Below are positions 15,538 through 24,342 of a stretch of DNA of 64,000 bases, in pieces. The stretch lies in NCBI RefSeq assembly GCF_000685315.1, contig NZ_ARYM01000011.1, positions 62,001-126,000 of the forward strand. Reading direction: 5' to 3'. This stretch comes from Hyphomonas polymorpha PS728. Its GTDB lineage: Bacteria; Pseudomonadota; Alphaproteobacteria; Caulobacterales; Hyphomonadaceae. Made by a program: the position numbers and the translations under genes. Below the pieces are notes generated by a model. It did not search any database. It was not told the DNA's origin and saw only the letters and a list, made by a program, of their open reading frames with translations. Position 1 is the stretch's first letter. Each line of letters opens with the position of its first letter.

Positions 15538-16533
15538 TCAACCGGTCACAAAGGCAGACCGGTCTACGAGATGCTTCAACGTTTCATTGTCCAGATAGTG
15601 CCGCAGGTTGGCAAGAAAAGTCTCGTCCCCGCGCGCAATGGTTCCGGGCGTATCGGAGCTGTCATGCGGCGTGATCACGATCTTGTGATGTCGCCAGAGG
15701 GCGCTTTCAGCCGGCAGAGGCTCGATCTGCGTCACATCCAGCGCCGCAAAGGCCGGCCGCCCGGCGTCCAGCGCCGCCATCAGTGCCGCCTCATCCACCA
15801 GCGCGCCGCGCCCCAGATTGAGGAACAGGGCCTCGGGGTTCATCGCCGCAAAGAAGCCGGCGTTCGCCATGCCCTCGGTCTCCGGCGTATGCGGCGGGCA
15901 GAGCAGCACGACATCCGCCCCGGGCAATTCCGCCATCAGCGCATCTGGCGGCGCAATCCGCGCGGCGCCCTCGGCCGGTCCCGGCGTGCGCCGCATGCCC
16001 GTCACCACCCCGCCCAGCGCGGTCACCCGCTTGCCCACCGCCTGGCCGATCGAGCCATAGCCCACGATCAGCCAGCGCGAGCCGTTCATCTCCCGCACGC
16101 GAATGCGCTCCCATTTTGCGATGGCCTGGTTTGCCCGGTGCCCCGGCCCGTCCCGGAAGAAATCCAGCGCCTGCCAGAGTGCCCATTCAGCCATCGCTTC
16201 GGCCTGGGTATGGTTGGTTGTGTAGCGCTTGGCCTTCTGGCCGATGGCCACCAGGGCCGGGTTTTCAATGCCGGCGGCGGCCGACTGGAACCAGTCAAAG
16301 TCGGGACTCTTGAGGATCGCCGTCATGAATTCCCGCACAGACGGAGAATAGAAGGCATCAATGTTGCCAAACGCCAGATGCACCTCCGGCGGCGTCTCCA
16401 GGGCGGTGGAGGTCCAGGCATCATGGAAGCGTTGGGCGTCGTCCACCGTCACGATGTTCAGAGCGGCGTTCAACCCCTTGAGCCGGGGCGCGATGCGCGC
16501 GAAAGTCCGCGCATGAAGAAGAAGCGTTTTCAT
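15538..16533 (-). CDS. D-2-hydroxyacid dehydrogenase (NAD(P)-dependent)
   Basis: A 331-residue member of the D-isomer-specific 2-hydroxyacid dehydrogenases, reducing a 2-oxoacid such as glyoxylate or hydroxypyruvate. Cofactor motif GYGSIGQAVG (about 155-164), substrate arginine in LNLGRGALVDE, catalytic Glu in DVTQIEPLP and His in ITPHDSS. The ATG at 16533 is the natural N-terminus. Its first codons overlap, head to head, the first codons of the secreted protein at 16513 by 21 bp. Confidence 0.87.
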   Translation of the reverse strand: MKTLLLHARTFARIAPRLKGLNAALNIVTVDDAQRFHDAWTSTALETPPEVHLAFGNIDAFYSPSVREFMTAILKSPDFDWFQSAAAGIENPALVAIGQKAKRYTTNHTQAEAMAEWALWQALDFFRDGPGHRANQAIAKWERIRVREMNGSRWLIVGYGSIGQAVGKRVTALGGVVTGMRRTPGPAEGAARIAPPDALMAELPGADVVLLCPPHTPETEGMANAGFFAAMNPEALFLNLGRGALVDEAALMAALDAGRPAFAALDVTQIEPLPAESALWRHHKIVITPHDSSDTPGTIARGDETFLANLRHYLDNETLKHLVDRSAFVTG

Positions 16534-16950
16534 GCCTGCCTGCTTAGCTTGGCCCTTGCGGCCAGCACAAGCGCGCTGCCTGCCCTGCCGCAGGGAAACC
16601 TGCCCGTTCGGGGGCCAGATTATTTCCGCGACGCCGCCGATCTGGCAGGCGTTCTGGGCGGGGCCCATGCCATCCGCGTGCTCTGCAATGGCAATGAAGA
16701 CCAGTACTGGCGCCGCTATATGGCCGACCTGCTGGCCGTGGAAGCGCCCGAGCCTGGCAATCTGCGCTCCTCGCTCGTTTCTGCCTTCAACCAGACTTAC
16801 AGCCAGACCAGCGACCAGTTCCGCATCTGCGATGGCCGCGCGGTCGAGGCAGAAGCCCGCTTTGCCCGCACCGGTGAACAGATCGCCGGGCGCCTTGCCA
16901 GCCATTATTTCCCGAAAGACGCCCGCCGTGGCGGAGGAGGATTCGAGTGA
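16513..16950 (+). CDS. Secreted protein, TIGR02301-like
   Basis: A 145-residue protein with a signal peptide (MKKKRFHACLLSLALAASTSA). The mature part carries DAADLAGVLGGAHAIRVLCNGNEDQYWRRYM and FNQTYSQTSDQFRICDGRAV, which I match from memory to the alphaproteobacterial TIGR02301 family; two cysteines could form a disulfide. Function unknown. Its stop overlaps the GTG start of the gamma-glutamyltransferase (GTGA, 16947-16950). The 5' end overlaps the divergent dehydrogenase by 21 bp. Confidence 0.72.
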   Translation: MKKKRFHACLLSLALAASTSALPALPQGNLPVRGPDYFRDAADLAGVLGGAHAIRVLCNGNEDQYWRRYMADLLAVEAPEPGNLRSSLVSAFNQTYSQTSDQFRICDGRAVEAEARFARTGEQIAGRLASHYFPKDARRGGGGFE

Positions 16951-18863
16951 AACCCGCCCTGTTGCCCACCCTCATCGGCGGCGCCTGCGCCTTTGCCCTT
17001 TCCGCCTGTGCCCAGACGCCGGCGCCCACCCCGGAAGCGGCCCCCGCCGCGGCTGTCAGCCCGGCGCCAGATGCTGCGCCCCAGCTCGACAACGCCGCCT
17101 TCCCGATGACCGGCCAGCGCCCCGAAAGCGGCCGCCCCATCGCCACCCGCTCTGCCGTGGTCGCCCCCAATGGCGCCGCCGCCACAGCGCACCCGCTGGC
17201 CACGCAAACCGCAATTGACGTGCTGAAAGCCGGCGGCTCGGCCGTTGACGCCGCCATCGCGGCCAACGCCATGCTTGGCCTGGTCGAGCCGACCGGCAAC
17301 GGCATTGGCGGGGATCTCTTTGCCATCGTCTGGGATCCGCAAACGCAGAAGCTCTATGGCTATAACGGATCGGGCCGTTCCGCGATGGATGCCACACTGG
17401 CAGACGCTCAGGCCAAGGCAGACCAGTTCGAGGACGGAAAGAAACTGCCCAAATACGGTGCCATCACCGTCACCGTGCCGGGCACCGTCGATGGCTGGTT
17501 TGCCCTGCATGAGAAGTTCGGCAAGCGTCCGATGGCGGACAATCTTGCCCCTGTGGTCGGCTATGCCCGCAGCGGCGCCCCGATCCCCGAAATGATCGCC
17601 TGGTACTGGTCGCGCGGCGAGAGCCGTTTCGAGCCCGCCTTTGAGCGCGGCGAACTGGAAGAATACGCCAACGCGAAGAAAACCTATTTCAGCCCCGCCC
17701 CGGTGGCCGGCTCCCTGTTCCAGAATCCGGACCTCGCGAATACGCTGGAAACCCTTGGCGCCAAAGGCCGCAACGAATTCTACAAGGGCGTCATGGCCCG
17801 GAACATGGCAAACTATCTCGGCCGCGCCGGCAGCAAGCTCGACTATGATGATTTCTCCGCCCACAAGGGCGAGTGGATTGAGCCGATCTGTATCGAGTAT
17901 CGCAGCGAAGTGAAGGTCTGCGAGCTTGGCCCCAATACGCAAGGCGTCGCCGCCCTGCAGATGCTGGAAATGCTGGAAACCTTTGATCTGAAATCCATGG
18001 GCTTTGGCTCCGCAGATACGGTCACGGCGATGGTCGAGGCCAAGCGCCTTGCCTTCGCCGACCGGGCGCTCGGATATTCAGACCCCGCTTTCTCCGGCGT
18101 TGATCCGTCAATCTTCGTGGCCCCCGGCTATAATGCCAGGAAAGCTGAGCTGATCGACCCTTCCCGCGCCATGCCGGAGGTTGCTCCGGGCACGGAAGTC
18201 ACCGATGCCGTCCTGCGCCAGGGCGACACCACCTACCTCACCGTCACCGACAAGGACGGCATGATGGTCTCCCTGATCCAGTCCAACTATCGCGGCATGG
18301 GGTCCGGTCTCGTGGCCGATGGCATGGGCTTCATGTTCCAGGACCGGGGCGAACTCTTCAGTCTTGATCCGGATCATCCCAACGTCTTCGAGGGCGGCAA
18401 ACGGCCCTTCCACACCATCATCCCGGCCTTCGCCTTCCGGAAAGACCTGCCTGGCTGCCAGGTCCGCGCCACCGCGCCGGAGCTTGCCTGCCCCTATGAG
18501 CCCTGGCTCAGCTTCGGCCTGATGGGCGGCGCCACCCAGCCGCAGGGCCATGTCCAGATCATCACCAACCTGATCGACTTTGGCATGGGCCTCCAGGAAG
18601 CAGGCGACGCGGCCCGTTGGGAACATGATGGCGGCTGTGAGCCCACCAACGCCCTCGGCGATGATTGCAACACCGGCGCCGGCAAGGTCATGCTGGAACG
18701 TGGCTTTGCCGGCATTGCCGATGACCTCGAAGCCCGCGGCTATGAAGTCGCCTGCTGCGAAGCCAATTATGGCGGCTACCAGGCCATCATGCGCGACTTC
18801 CGCTCCGGCGCCTGGATCGCCGCCACAGAGATGCGCAAGGACGGCAGCGCGGACGGATACTAA
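16947..18863 (+). CDS. Gamma-glutamyltransferase lipoprotein
   Basis: A 638-residue Ntn-hydrolase precursor that hydrolyses or transfers gamma-glutamyl groups, e.g. from glutathione, in the periplasm. A lipobox (ALSAC near 17-21) and a Pro/Ala linker precede the large subunit (GGSAVDAAIAANAMLGLVEPTGNGIGGD). The small subunit should begin at the autocatalytic threonine in QGDTTYLTVTD (about 427). The enzyme has several extra cysteines (PICIEY/VKVCEL, CQVRAT/LACPYE, CEPTN/DDCNTG, ACCEANYGG) that look like disulfide-bonded insertions. GTG start, coupled to the upstream gene. Confidence 0.9.
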   Translation: MKPALLPTLIGGACAFALSACAQTPAPTPEAAPAAAVSPAPDAAPQLDNAAFPMTGQRPESGRPIATRSAVVAPNGAAATAHPLATQTAIDVLKAGGSAVDAAIAANAMLGLVEPTGNGIGGDLFAIVWDPQTQKLYGYNGSGRSAMDATLADAQAKADQFEDGKKLPKYGAITVTVPGTVDGWFALHEKFGKRPMADNLAPVVGYARSGAPIPEMIAWYWSRGESRFEPAFERGELEEYANAKKTYFSPAPVAGSLFQNPDLANTLETLGAKGRNEFYKGVMARNMANYLGRAGSKLDYDDFSAHKGEWIEPICIEYRSEVKVCELGPNTQGVAALQMLEMLETFDLKSMGFGSADTVTAMVEAKRLAFADRALGYSDPAFSGVDPSIFVAPGYNARKAELIDPSRAMPEVAPGTEVTDAVLRQGDTTYLTVTDKDGMMVSLIQSNYRGMGSGLVADGMGFMFQDRGELFSLDPDHPNVFEGGKRPFHTIIPAFAFRKDLPGCQVRATAPELACPYEPWLSFGLMGGATQPQGHVQIITNLIDFGMGLQEAGDAARWEHDGGCEPTNALGDDCNTGAGKVMLERGFAGIADDLEARGYEVACCEANYGGYQAIMRDFRSGAWIAATEMRKDGSADGY

Positions 18864-18870
18864 CCCCTGA

Positions 18871-18900
18871 AACCCCTTCTCCCCCCGGGGAGAAGGGGTT
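18871..18900. terminator. Strong inverted repeat behind the gamma-glutamyltransferase gene
   Basis: Perfect 14-bp arms AACCCCTTCTCCCC/GGGGAGAAGGGGTT with a 2-nt gap. It lies between the GGT stop and the uracil-DNA glycosylase start. No T-tract follows, so it is either a 3'-end stabiliser or a member of the CCCCTCTCCC palindrome family seen at 29319, 29694 and 42830. Confidence 0.6.
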
Positions 18901-18911
18901 AAGAGGCGGCC

Positions 18912-19568
18912 ATGAAAAAAATCACCGCCGCCCCTGAAGCCCCTCGCGACTGCCCCCTCTGCCCGCGCCTTGTGGCCTACCGCGAAGCGGTGCAGGCCAA
19001 GGAGCCCACCTGGTTCAACGGGGCCGTGCCCAGCTTCGGCAAGGACAACGCAGAACTGCTCATCGTCGGCCTCGCCCCCGGCGTAACCGGGGCCAACCGC
19101 ACGGGCCGTCCGTTCACGGGCGATTGGGCGGGGGATCTGCTCTATGCCACGCTCGACAAGTTCGGCTTCAGCGAAGGCACCTTCGCCGCCGATCCCAATG
19201 ACGGCCTGAAGCTGACCGGCGCCATGATCACCAACGCCGTGCGCTGCGTGCCCCCGGAAAACAAGCCCGTCGGCGCCGAGATTAACCAGTGCCGCCCCTT
19301 TCTGGAAGCGCGCATTGCTTCCCTGCCTAAGCTCAAAGTGATCCTCTGCCTCGGCAAGATCAGCCACGATTCCACGCTGCGCGCGCTGGGTCTCAAGGTT
19401 GCTCAATATCCGTTCGGCCACGGAACAAAGTATGAGGTTGCGGCAAACGGCAAACCCGTCACCCTCCTCTCCTCCTATCACTGCTCCCGCTACAACACGA
19501 ACACCGGCCGGCTCACCCCGGAAATGTTCGAAGCCGTCTTCGCTGAGGCCCGCAAGGCGGTGGCATGA
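18912..19568 (+). CDS. Uracil-DNA glycosylase, family V (UDGb)-like, Fe-S type
   Basis: A 218-residue base-excision repair enzyme. Fe-S cysteines start with C14-P-L-C17 and continue in RCVPPENKPVGAEINQC. Motif 1 is GLAPGVTGANRTGRPFTGD (53-71), the UDGb type without the usual catalytic Asp, and motif 2 is SYHCSRYNTNTGRLT, where most relatives have HPS. Expected to remove uracil, and possibly hypoxanthine, from DNA. It overlaps the next ORF by ATGA (19565-19568), so the pair is translationally coupled. Confidence 0.87.
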   Translation: MKKITAAPEAPRDCPLCPRLVAYREAVQAKEPTWFNGAVPSFGKDNAELLIVGLAPGVTGANRTGRPFTGDWAGDLLYATLDKFGFSEGTFAADPNDGLKLTGAMITNAVRCVPPENKPVGAEINQCRPFLEARIASLPKLKVILCLGKISHDSTLRALGLKVAQYPFGHGTKYEVAANGKPVTLLSSYHCSRYNTNTGRLTPEMFEAVFAEARKAVA

Positions 19569-20149
19569 TCCTGCAGCTGCGCCCCTGCTATGAAGGCGAG
19601 AGCTATCCTGGCCGGCACACCCCGTTTCATTTCCTTGATGGCAGCATGCCCCCGGAAGCGCTGTCTGCTTTCCTCATCGCCCTCTTCGACTATGGCAAGG
19701 AACACGATGAGGAAACCCCCGCCACCCTGCCCGCCATCGCGGTCGGCCTGCTTGCCCGCGAGGAACAGATCCTTCCCGGCGGTCTTATCCTCCTGAAGGG
19801 CGATTACATGATCGAGCCGTCCTGCTGCTGCGGCCTGGAAAGCTGGCGGGAATGGTATTGGGCGCTGGAAGGCGAAGGCACGCCCTGGCTCGGCCATGAT
19901 CCCTCTCCCGGTGTCGAGCCCCTGCCCAGCGGTCTCCTTCTGCATACGGACATGGACAATGAGGCAGAGGATGAAACCCTCCCGATCACCTATGATGAAC
20001 TCGCCGCCGCGCTGGAACGGGCCGAAGAAACCTTCAGCGAATTTGCCCTGCGCCTTGACGCCTGGCTGACGGATATTTCCGGCGCCGAGGGTCAGGCGCT
20101 CGCGGTGAAGATATGTGACTGGTTCCGCATCGGCCCGGACCACGCCTGA
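19565..20149 (+). CDS. Hypothetical protein coupled to the uracil-DNA glycosylase
   Basis: An unrecognised soluble acidic protein of 194 residues with no signal peptide or membrane segment. Its centre has the unusual cluster SCCCGLESWREWYW, followed by GTPWLGHDPSPGVE, and the C-terminus is helical (DELAAALERAEETFSEFALRLDAWL). The start overlaps the glycosylase stop, so the two are probably made together. A role beside DNA repair is inferred from position only; an immunity-type fold is another guess I cannot support. Confidence 0.75.
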   Translation: MILQLRPCYEGESYPGRHTPFHFLDGSMPPEALSAFLIALFDYGKEHDEETPATLPAIAVGLLAREEQILPGGLILLKGDYMIEPSCCCGLESWREWYWALEGEGTPWLGHDPSPGVEPLPSGLLLHTDMDNEAEDETLPITYDELAAALERAEETFSEFALRLDAWLTDISGAEGQALAVKICDWFRIGPDHA

Positions 20150-20166
20150 GGCAGATCCCCCCGCCC

Positions 20167-20805
20167 TCAGGGCGCCCGCACGATCGCCACCATGGTTGCC
20201 ACCAAATGCTGCAGGATCGCAGGCCGCGACCAGGTGGGATGGGCCCGGCTCGTATCGGCCAGCCGCGCCTCCCGCGCTGCCAGCACAGAGCCGAGATAGG
20301 ATTCCAGAAACACGATCCGCTCGGTCTGCTTGGCCCGTGGCAGATGCCCCATGAAGCCACGCAAATGCTCAAGGCATCGCTTGAAGCCGGAGTTCCACTG
20401 TCCCCCCAGCGCCTCCATGAACAGTGCCCGGTGCGTCATCGAAAAGAGGACGATGAACCGGTTATAGCATTCCTCCTCCCCCTCCGGGGTGAGGTCCACG
20501 GACGGATAAACGATGATGCCCAGCACATCTTCCAGCGTCAGCGTCTCGCCAGACGCCTCCAGCGCGTCCAGCGCCGCGTTGCGCCGGTCGTTGATCAGCT
20601 TTGCCCCGTCCACGATCAGCGCCCGGATGAGATCAGCCTTCGAGCCGAAGTGATAGCCCACCGCGCCATGATTGCGCTGCCCTGCGGCGGCGGCGATCTC
20701 CCGCACGGTCACCCCGTCCACGCCCCGCTCGGCAAACAGCTTCATCGCGGCGCGTTTCAGCGCTTCAACGGCGTCACTCTCGGTTTTTTCGTGCAGGCGG
20801 ACCAT
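20167..20805 (-). CDS. TetR-family transcriptional regulator
   Basis: A 212-residue repressor with an N-terminal helix-turn-helix (VTVREIAAAAGQRNHGAVGYHFGSKADLIRAL, about 37-68) and a C-terminal ligand domain. The ATG at 20805 is chosen over a TTG five codons upstream. It is divergent from the kinase/acyl-CoA dehydrogenase genes at 20888, so it probably senses a CoA ester and controls them. The gap between is AT-rich (ATTATCCAATTGATTTAAAAG) without a clear long palindrome. Confidence 0.88.
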   Translation of the reverse strand: MVRLHEKTESDAVEALKRAAMKLFAERGVDGVTVREIAAAAGQRNHGAVGYHFGSKADLIRALIVDGAKLINDRRNAALDALEASGETLTLEDVLGIIVYPSVDLTPEGEEECYNRFIVLFSMTHRALFMEALGGQWNSGFKRCLEHLRGFMGHLPRAKQTERIVFLESYLGSVLAAREARLADTSRAHPTWSRPAILQHLVATMVAIVRAP

Positions 20806-20887
20806 ACGGCATGCTTGCAAAAAGCCGTGCTTTCAGTCAACCATATTATCCAATTGATTTAAAAGAATAACCGCGGGGAGGAAAATC

Positions 20888-21919
20888 GTGAGCAATCCTG
20901 TAGATCTCGCTGCGCTGGCGGCGTGGATGGACAGCCAGGGCCTCGGCAGCGGCCCCATCGAGAATGATGTTCGCCTCGCGGGCGGCACGCAGAACATCCT
21001 CCTGAAATTCATGCGCGCCGGGCGCACCTATGTGCTGCGCCGCCCGCCCCCCGTGCTGCGGGTCAATTCCAACGAAACAATGCGCCGCGAAGCCCGCATG
21101 CTGGCCGCCCTGAAGGGCACAAATGTCCCCCATCCCGGTCTGATTGCGGCGTGCCCGGACGAAACAGTCCTCGGCGCTGCCTTCTATCTGATGGAACCCA
21201 TCGACGGCTACAACGCCACCACGGGCCTGCCCCAACCCTTCGCCTCCTCGCCAGAGCTGCGCCACCAGATGGGCCTCTCTCTGGTCGATGGCATCGCTGC
21301 CCTTGGCGCGCAGGACTATATCGCCCTCGGCCTTGAAGGCCTGGGCAAGGTCGACAATTATCTCGAACGCCAGGTCGGCCGCTGGAAGGCGCAGCTGGAA
21401 AGCTATGCCGAAATCCCCGAATGGGACGGCCGCAAGGACATTCCCGGCATAAACCGCGTGGGCGACTGGCTGGACGCAAACCGTCCCCGGAGCTTCCAGC
21501 CCGGCATCATCCATGGCGACTATCACCTCGCCAATGTCATGTTCCGCTTCGATGCCCCGCGCCTTGCTGCCATCGTCGACTGGGAACTGACCACGATCGG
21601 CGATCCGCTGCTCGATCTCGGCTGGCTCCTCGCCACCTGGCCGGATGAAGCCGACAGGTCCAGCGCCGGCACAGTCGCCGTCCAGCCCTGGGAAGGCTTT
21701 CCGTCAGCGGACGAACTCGTCGCCCATTATGCCGGGCAGACCACCCGCGACCTCTCAGGCCTCCACTGGTACAGCGTGCTCGCCTGCTACAAGCTCGGCA
21801 TCATCCTTGAGGGCACCTATGCGCGCGCCTGCGCCGGCAAGGCCCCGAAGGAGACCGGCGACGATCTCCACCGCCGCACCATCTGGCTGCTCGAACGCGC
21901 CCTGCGCTGGATCAGCTGA
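20888..21919 (+). CDS. APH-family kinase of the ACAD10/11 N-terminal type
   Basis: A 343-residue aminoglycoside-phosphotransferase-fold kinase. Brenner-type motif [13 protein letters not shown] (about 210-222) and the metal-binding DWE in [20 protein letters not shown]. The N-terminus ([20 protein letters not shown]) is typical of the acyl-CoA-associated subgroup rather than antibiotic resistance. In LvaA and in the kinase part of ACAD10/11 the enzyme phosphorylates a 4-hydroxyacyl-CoA, which the dehydrogenase partner then processes. The gene next door is that type of dehydrogenase. GTG start after GGGGAGGAAAATC. Confidence 0.85.
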   Translation: MSNPVDLAALAAWMDSQGLGSGPIENDVRLAGGTQNILLKFMRAGRTYVLRRPPPVLRVNSNETMRREARMLAALKGTNVPHPGLIAACPDETVLGAAFYLMEPIDGYNATTGLPQPFASSPELRHQMGLSLVDGIAALGAQDYIALGLEGLGKVDNYLERQVGRWKAQLESYAEIPEWDGRKDIPGINRVGDWLDANRPRSFQPGIIHGDYHLANVMFRFDAPRLAAIVDWELTTIGDPLLDLGWLLATWPDEADRSSAGTVAVQPWEGFPSADELVAHYAGQTTRDLSGLHWYSVLACYKLGIILEGTYARACAGKAPKETGDDLHRRTIWLLERALRWIS

Positions 21920-21963
21920 CACCCCTTCCCCACAAGAAACGAAAACGCAGACAGGATCACCCC

Positions 21964-23190
21964 ATGCAGTTTGAACATAGTGCCAAGACCAAAGACCTGA
22001 TTGCCCGCCTGGAGGCCTTCTTCGACAAGCACGTCTACCCCTCCGAGCAGGAACAGGTAGACTGGAACGATGATCCGGAAAATCTCTGGAAGCGCTGGCC
22101 GGGCATTGACAAGCTGAAGGATATCGCGCGCGGCGAAGGCCTGTGGAACCTCTTCCTGCCACATGAATATGGCGAGTTCAGCCCCGGCCTCACCAATCTG
22201 GAATATGCTCCGCTGGCGGAAATCATGGGCCGCGTGCCGCATTCCTCGGAATTCTTCAACTGCTCGGCGCCTGACACCGGCAATATGGAAGTCCTCGCCA
22301 AGTTCGGCTCGCCTGCCCAGCAGGAGCGCTGGCTGAAACCGCTGCTCGAAGGCACCATCCGCTCGGCCTATGTGATGACCGAGCCGCAGGTCGCCTCCTC
22401 TGACGCCACAAACCTTGAGCTCACCATCATGCCTGATGGCGACCATTACGTCCTCAACGGCCGCAAATGGTGGATCTCCGGCGCGATGAACCCCAATTGC
22501 AAGATCTGGATCGTCATGGGCAAGACGCTGCTCAACAATCCGCGCCACGCCCAGCATTCACAAATCCTGGTGGAGCCCACCACGCCGGGCATCACCATCG
22601 TCCGCCAGCAGACCGTCTTCGGCTCGAAGAACTCCCCCGGCGGCGAGTGCGAACTGCGCTTTGAGAATGTGCGCGTGCCGAAGGAAAACCTCATCCTCGG
22701 CGAAGGCCGCGGCTTTGAAATCGCGCAAGGCCGCCTCGGGCCGGGCCGCATCCACCACTGCATGCGCTCCATCGGCCAGGCCCAGCGCGCGCTGGAAATC
22801 ATGGCCCGCCGCGTCGAAAACCGCGTCGCCTTTGGCCGCAAGCTCGCCGACCAATCCTCCATCCGCCAGGATGTTGCCAAAAGCTTCTGCGAAATCGAGA
22901 TGGCCCGCCTGCTCACGCTGAAAGCGGCCGACGCGATGGACCGCTATGGCAACAAGGTCGCCAAGGATCTCATCGCCGCCATCAAGGTCATCGCCCCGCA
23001 GATGGCGCAGACCGTGTGTGACCGCGCCATCCAGGCTCATGGCGGCATGGGCGTCAGCGGTGATACGCCGGTGGCAGACTTCTTCACCCTCAACCGCTTC
23101 CTGCGCATCGCGGACGGCCCGGATGAAGTCCACATGTCCCAGCTCGGCAAGATGAAGATCCAGGAATACAACGCCCTTCCGGCGCGCTGA
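21964..23190 (+). CDS. Acyl-CoA dehydrogenase, ACAD10/11-like
   Basis: A 408-residue flavoprotein homologous to the partial gene at the left edge. Shared blocks: [30 protein letters not shown] and [14 protein letters not shown]. The usual catalytic stretch YEGT is [14 protein letters not shown] here, a feature of this subfamily. The preceding kinase gene is 44 bp away on the same strand. Together they may turn 4-hydroxyacyl-CoA into 3-hydroxyacyl-CoA for beta-oxidation; this is inferred from LvaA/LvaC and ACAD10/11. Confidence 0.9.
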   Translation: MQFEHSAKTKDLIARLEAFFDKHVYPSEQEQVDWNDDPENLWKRWPGIDKLKDIARGEGLWNLFLPHEYGEFSPGLTNLEYAPLAEIMGRVPHSSEFFNCSAPDTGNMEVLAKFGSPAQQERWLKPLLEGTIRSAYVMTEPQVASSDATNLELTIMPDGDHYVLNGRKWWISGAMNPNCKIWIVMGKTLLNNPRHAQHSQILVEPTTPGITIVRQQTVFGSKNSPGGECELRFENVRVPKENLILGEGRGFEIAQGRLGPGRIHHCMRSIGQAQRALEIMARRVENRVAFGRKLADQSSIRQDVAKSFCEIEMARLLTLKAADAMDRYGNKVAKDLIAAIKVIAPQMAQTVCDRAIQAHGGMGVSGDTPVADFFTLNRFLRIADGPDEVHMSQLGKMKIQEYNALPAR

Positions 23191-23216
23191 TCCATCCGCT
23201 CAAGGAGAAGTTTCCC

Positions 23217-24260
23217 ATGAAAGCCCTCGTCTATCGCGGCCCCCGCGACATCGCCTATGAAACGATGCATGACCCCGAGCTGCACGATGACCGCGACGCG
23301 ATCATCAAGGTCGACAAATGCGCCATCTGCGGCAGTGACCTGCACATCTATCATGGTGAAACCTTCTCCGAGGATACCGGCTATTGCGTCGGCCATGAGG
23401 CAGTCGGCGAAGTGGTTGAGGCTGGCCGGGGCGTGCGCCAGCTGAAAGCCGGCGACAAGGTGATGATCTCGGCGGCCGTCGGGTGCGGCCAGTGCCGCGC
23501 CTGCCTCGCGGGGGTCGTCAACCGCTGCGAATACAATGCCAGCGGCTGTTACGGCCTCTCGTCAAAGCTGCAGGGCTGCCAGGCCGAATTCGTCCGTGTG
23601 CCCGCCGCCGATTTCAACGCCCAGAAAATTCCGGACGGTGTCAGCCTCGATCAAGCCCTGATGATGACCGATGCCCTCGCCACCGCCTGGTTCGGCGCGC
23701 GCAATGCCGATATCCAGCGCGGGGCTACCGTCGCCGTCGTCGGCCTCGGTCCCATCGGCCTGCTGGCGGCAGAAGCGGCCTTCATCATGGGCGCTTCGCG
23801 CGTCTTCGGCATTGACCTTGTGGAAGAGCGCCGCGCCGCCGGCCGCGCCATCGGCCTTGAAACGCCAGACCCGGCAGACGCACGCGCCATCATCCAGGAG
23901 GCCACAAAGGGCCGCATGTGCGACAGCGTCATCGAAGCGGTCGGCCACACCGCCACCATCCGCGCCGCCCTCGGCCTCTCGGGCAAACGCAGCACGGTCT
24001 CGGTCATCGGCGTCGCCCAGGATCGCACAATGGAATTCCCCATCTCGAAAGCCTTCGGCATGGGCCTCACCTTCCGTATCGGGACATGTTCAGTCCCGCA
24101 GGAATGGCCGGAACTCATCCCGCTGGTCCAGTCCGGCCGCATCAAGCCGGAAAAATACATCACCCACAACCTTCCGCTCTCAGACGGCGCCCGCGCCTAC
24201 GACATCTTCGACAAACGCACCGAAGGTGCCATGAAAATGGTCTTCGACCTCACGCTCTGA
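23217..24260 (+). CDS. Zinc-dependent alcohol dehydrogenase (MDR family)
   Basis: A 347-residue medium-chain dehydrogenase. Catalytic zinc region KCAICGSDLHIYHGE with GHEAVGEVVEAG (C38 and the H/E pair), structural zinc cysteines in GCGQCRACLAGVVNRCE, and the NAD(P) motif VVGLGPIGLLAAEAA. It is 26 bp after the acyl-CoA dehydrogenase on the same strand, with AAGGAGAAG before the ATG, and probably oxidises an alcohol feeding the same pathway. Substrate unknown. Confidence 0.9.
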   Translation: MKALVYRGPRDIAYETMHDPELHDDRDAIIKVDKCAICGSDLHIYHGETFSEDTGYCVGHEAVGEVVEAGRGVRQLKAGDKVMISAAVGCGQCRACLAGVVNRCEYNASGCYGLSSKLQGCQAEFVRVPAADFNAQKIPDGVSLDQALMMTDALATAWFGARNADIQRGATVAVVGLGPIGLLAAEAAFIMGASRVFGIDLVEERRAAGRAIGLETPDPADARAIIQEATKGRMCDSVIEAVGHTATIRAALGLSGKRSTVSVIGVAQDRTMEFPISKAFGMGLTFRIGTCSVPQEWPELIPLVQSGRIKPEKYITHNLPLSDGARAYDIFDKRTEGAMKMVFDLTL

Positions 24261-24297
24261 GGCCCAGCCCAACAAATCATTGCCAGCGTGCTCTCTT

Positions 24298-24327
24298 CAT
24301 ATTCAGTAGTGATAACTACTGAATATG
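24298..24327. promoter_or_regulatory. 30-bp palindrome CATATTCAGTAGT-GATA-ACTACTGAATATG
   Basis: Perfect 13-bp arms with a 4-bp centre, ending at the ribosome-binding site (GGGGAGG, 24327-24333) of the P450 gene. Size, symmetry and position fit a TetR-family operator. In RNA it would form a hairpin directly against the Shine-Dalgarno sequence. Confidence 0.6.
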
Positions 24328-24342
24328 GGGAGGCAAGCTGCC

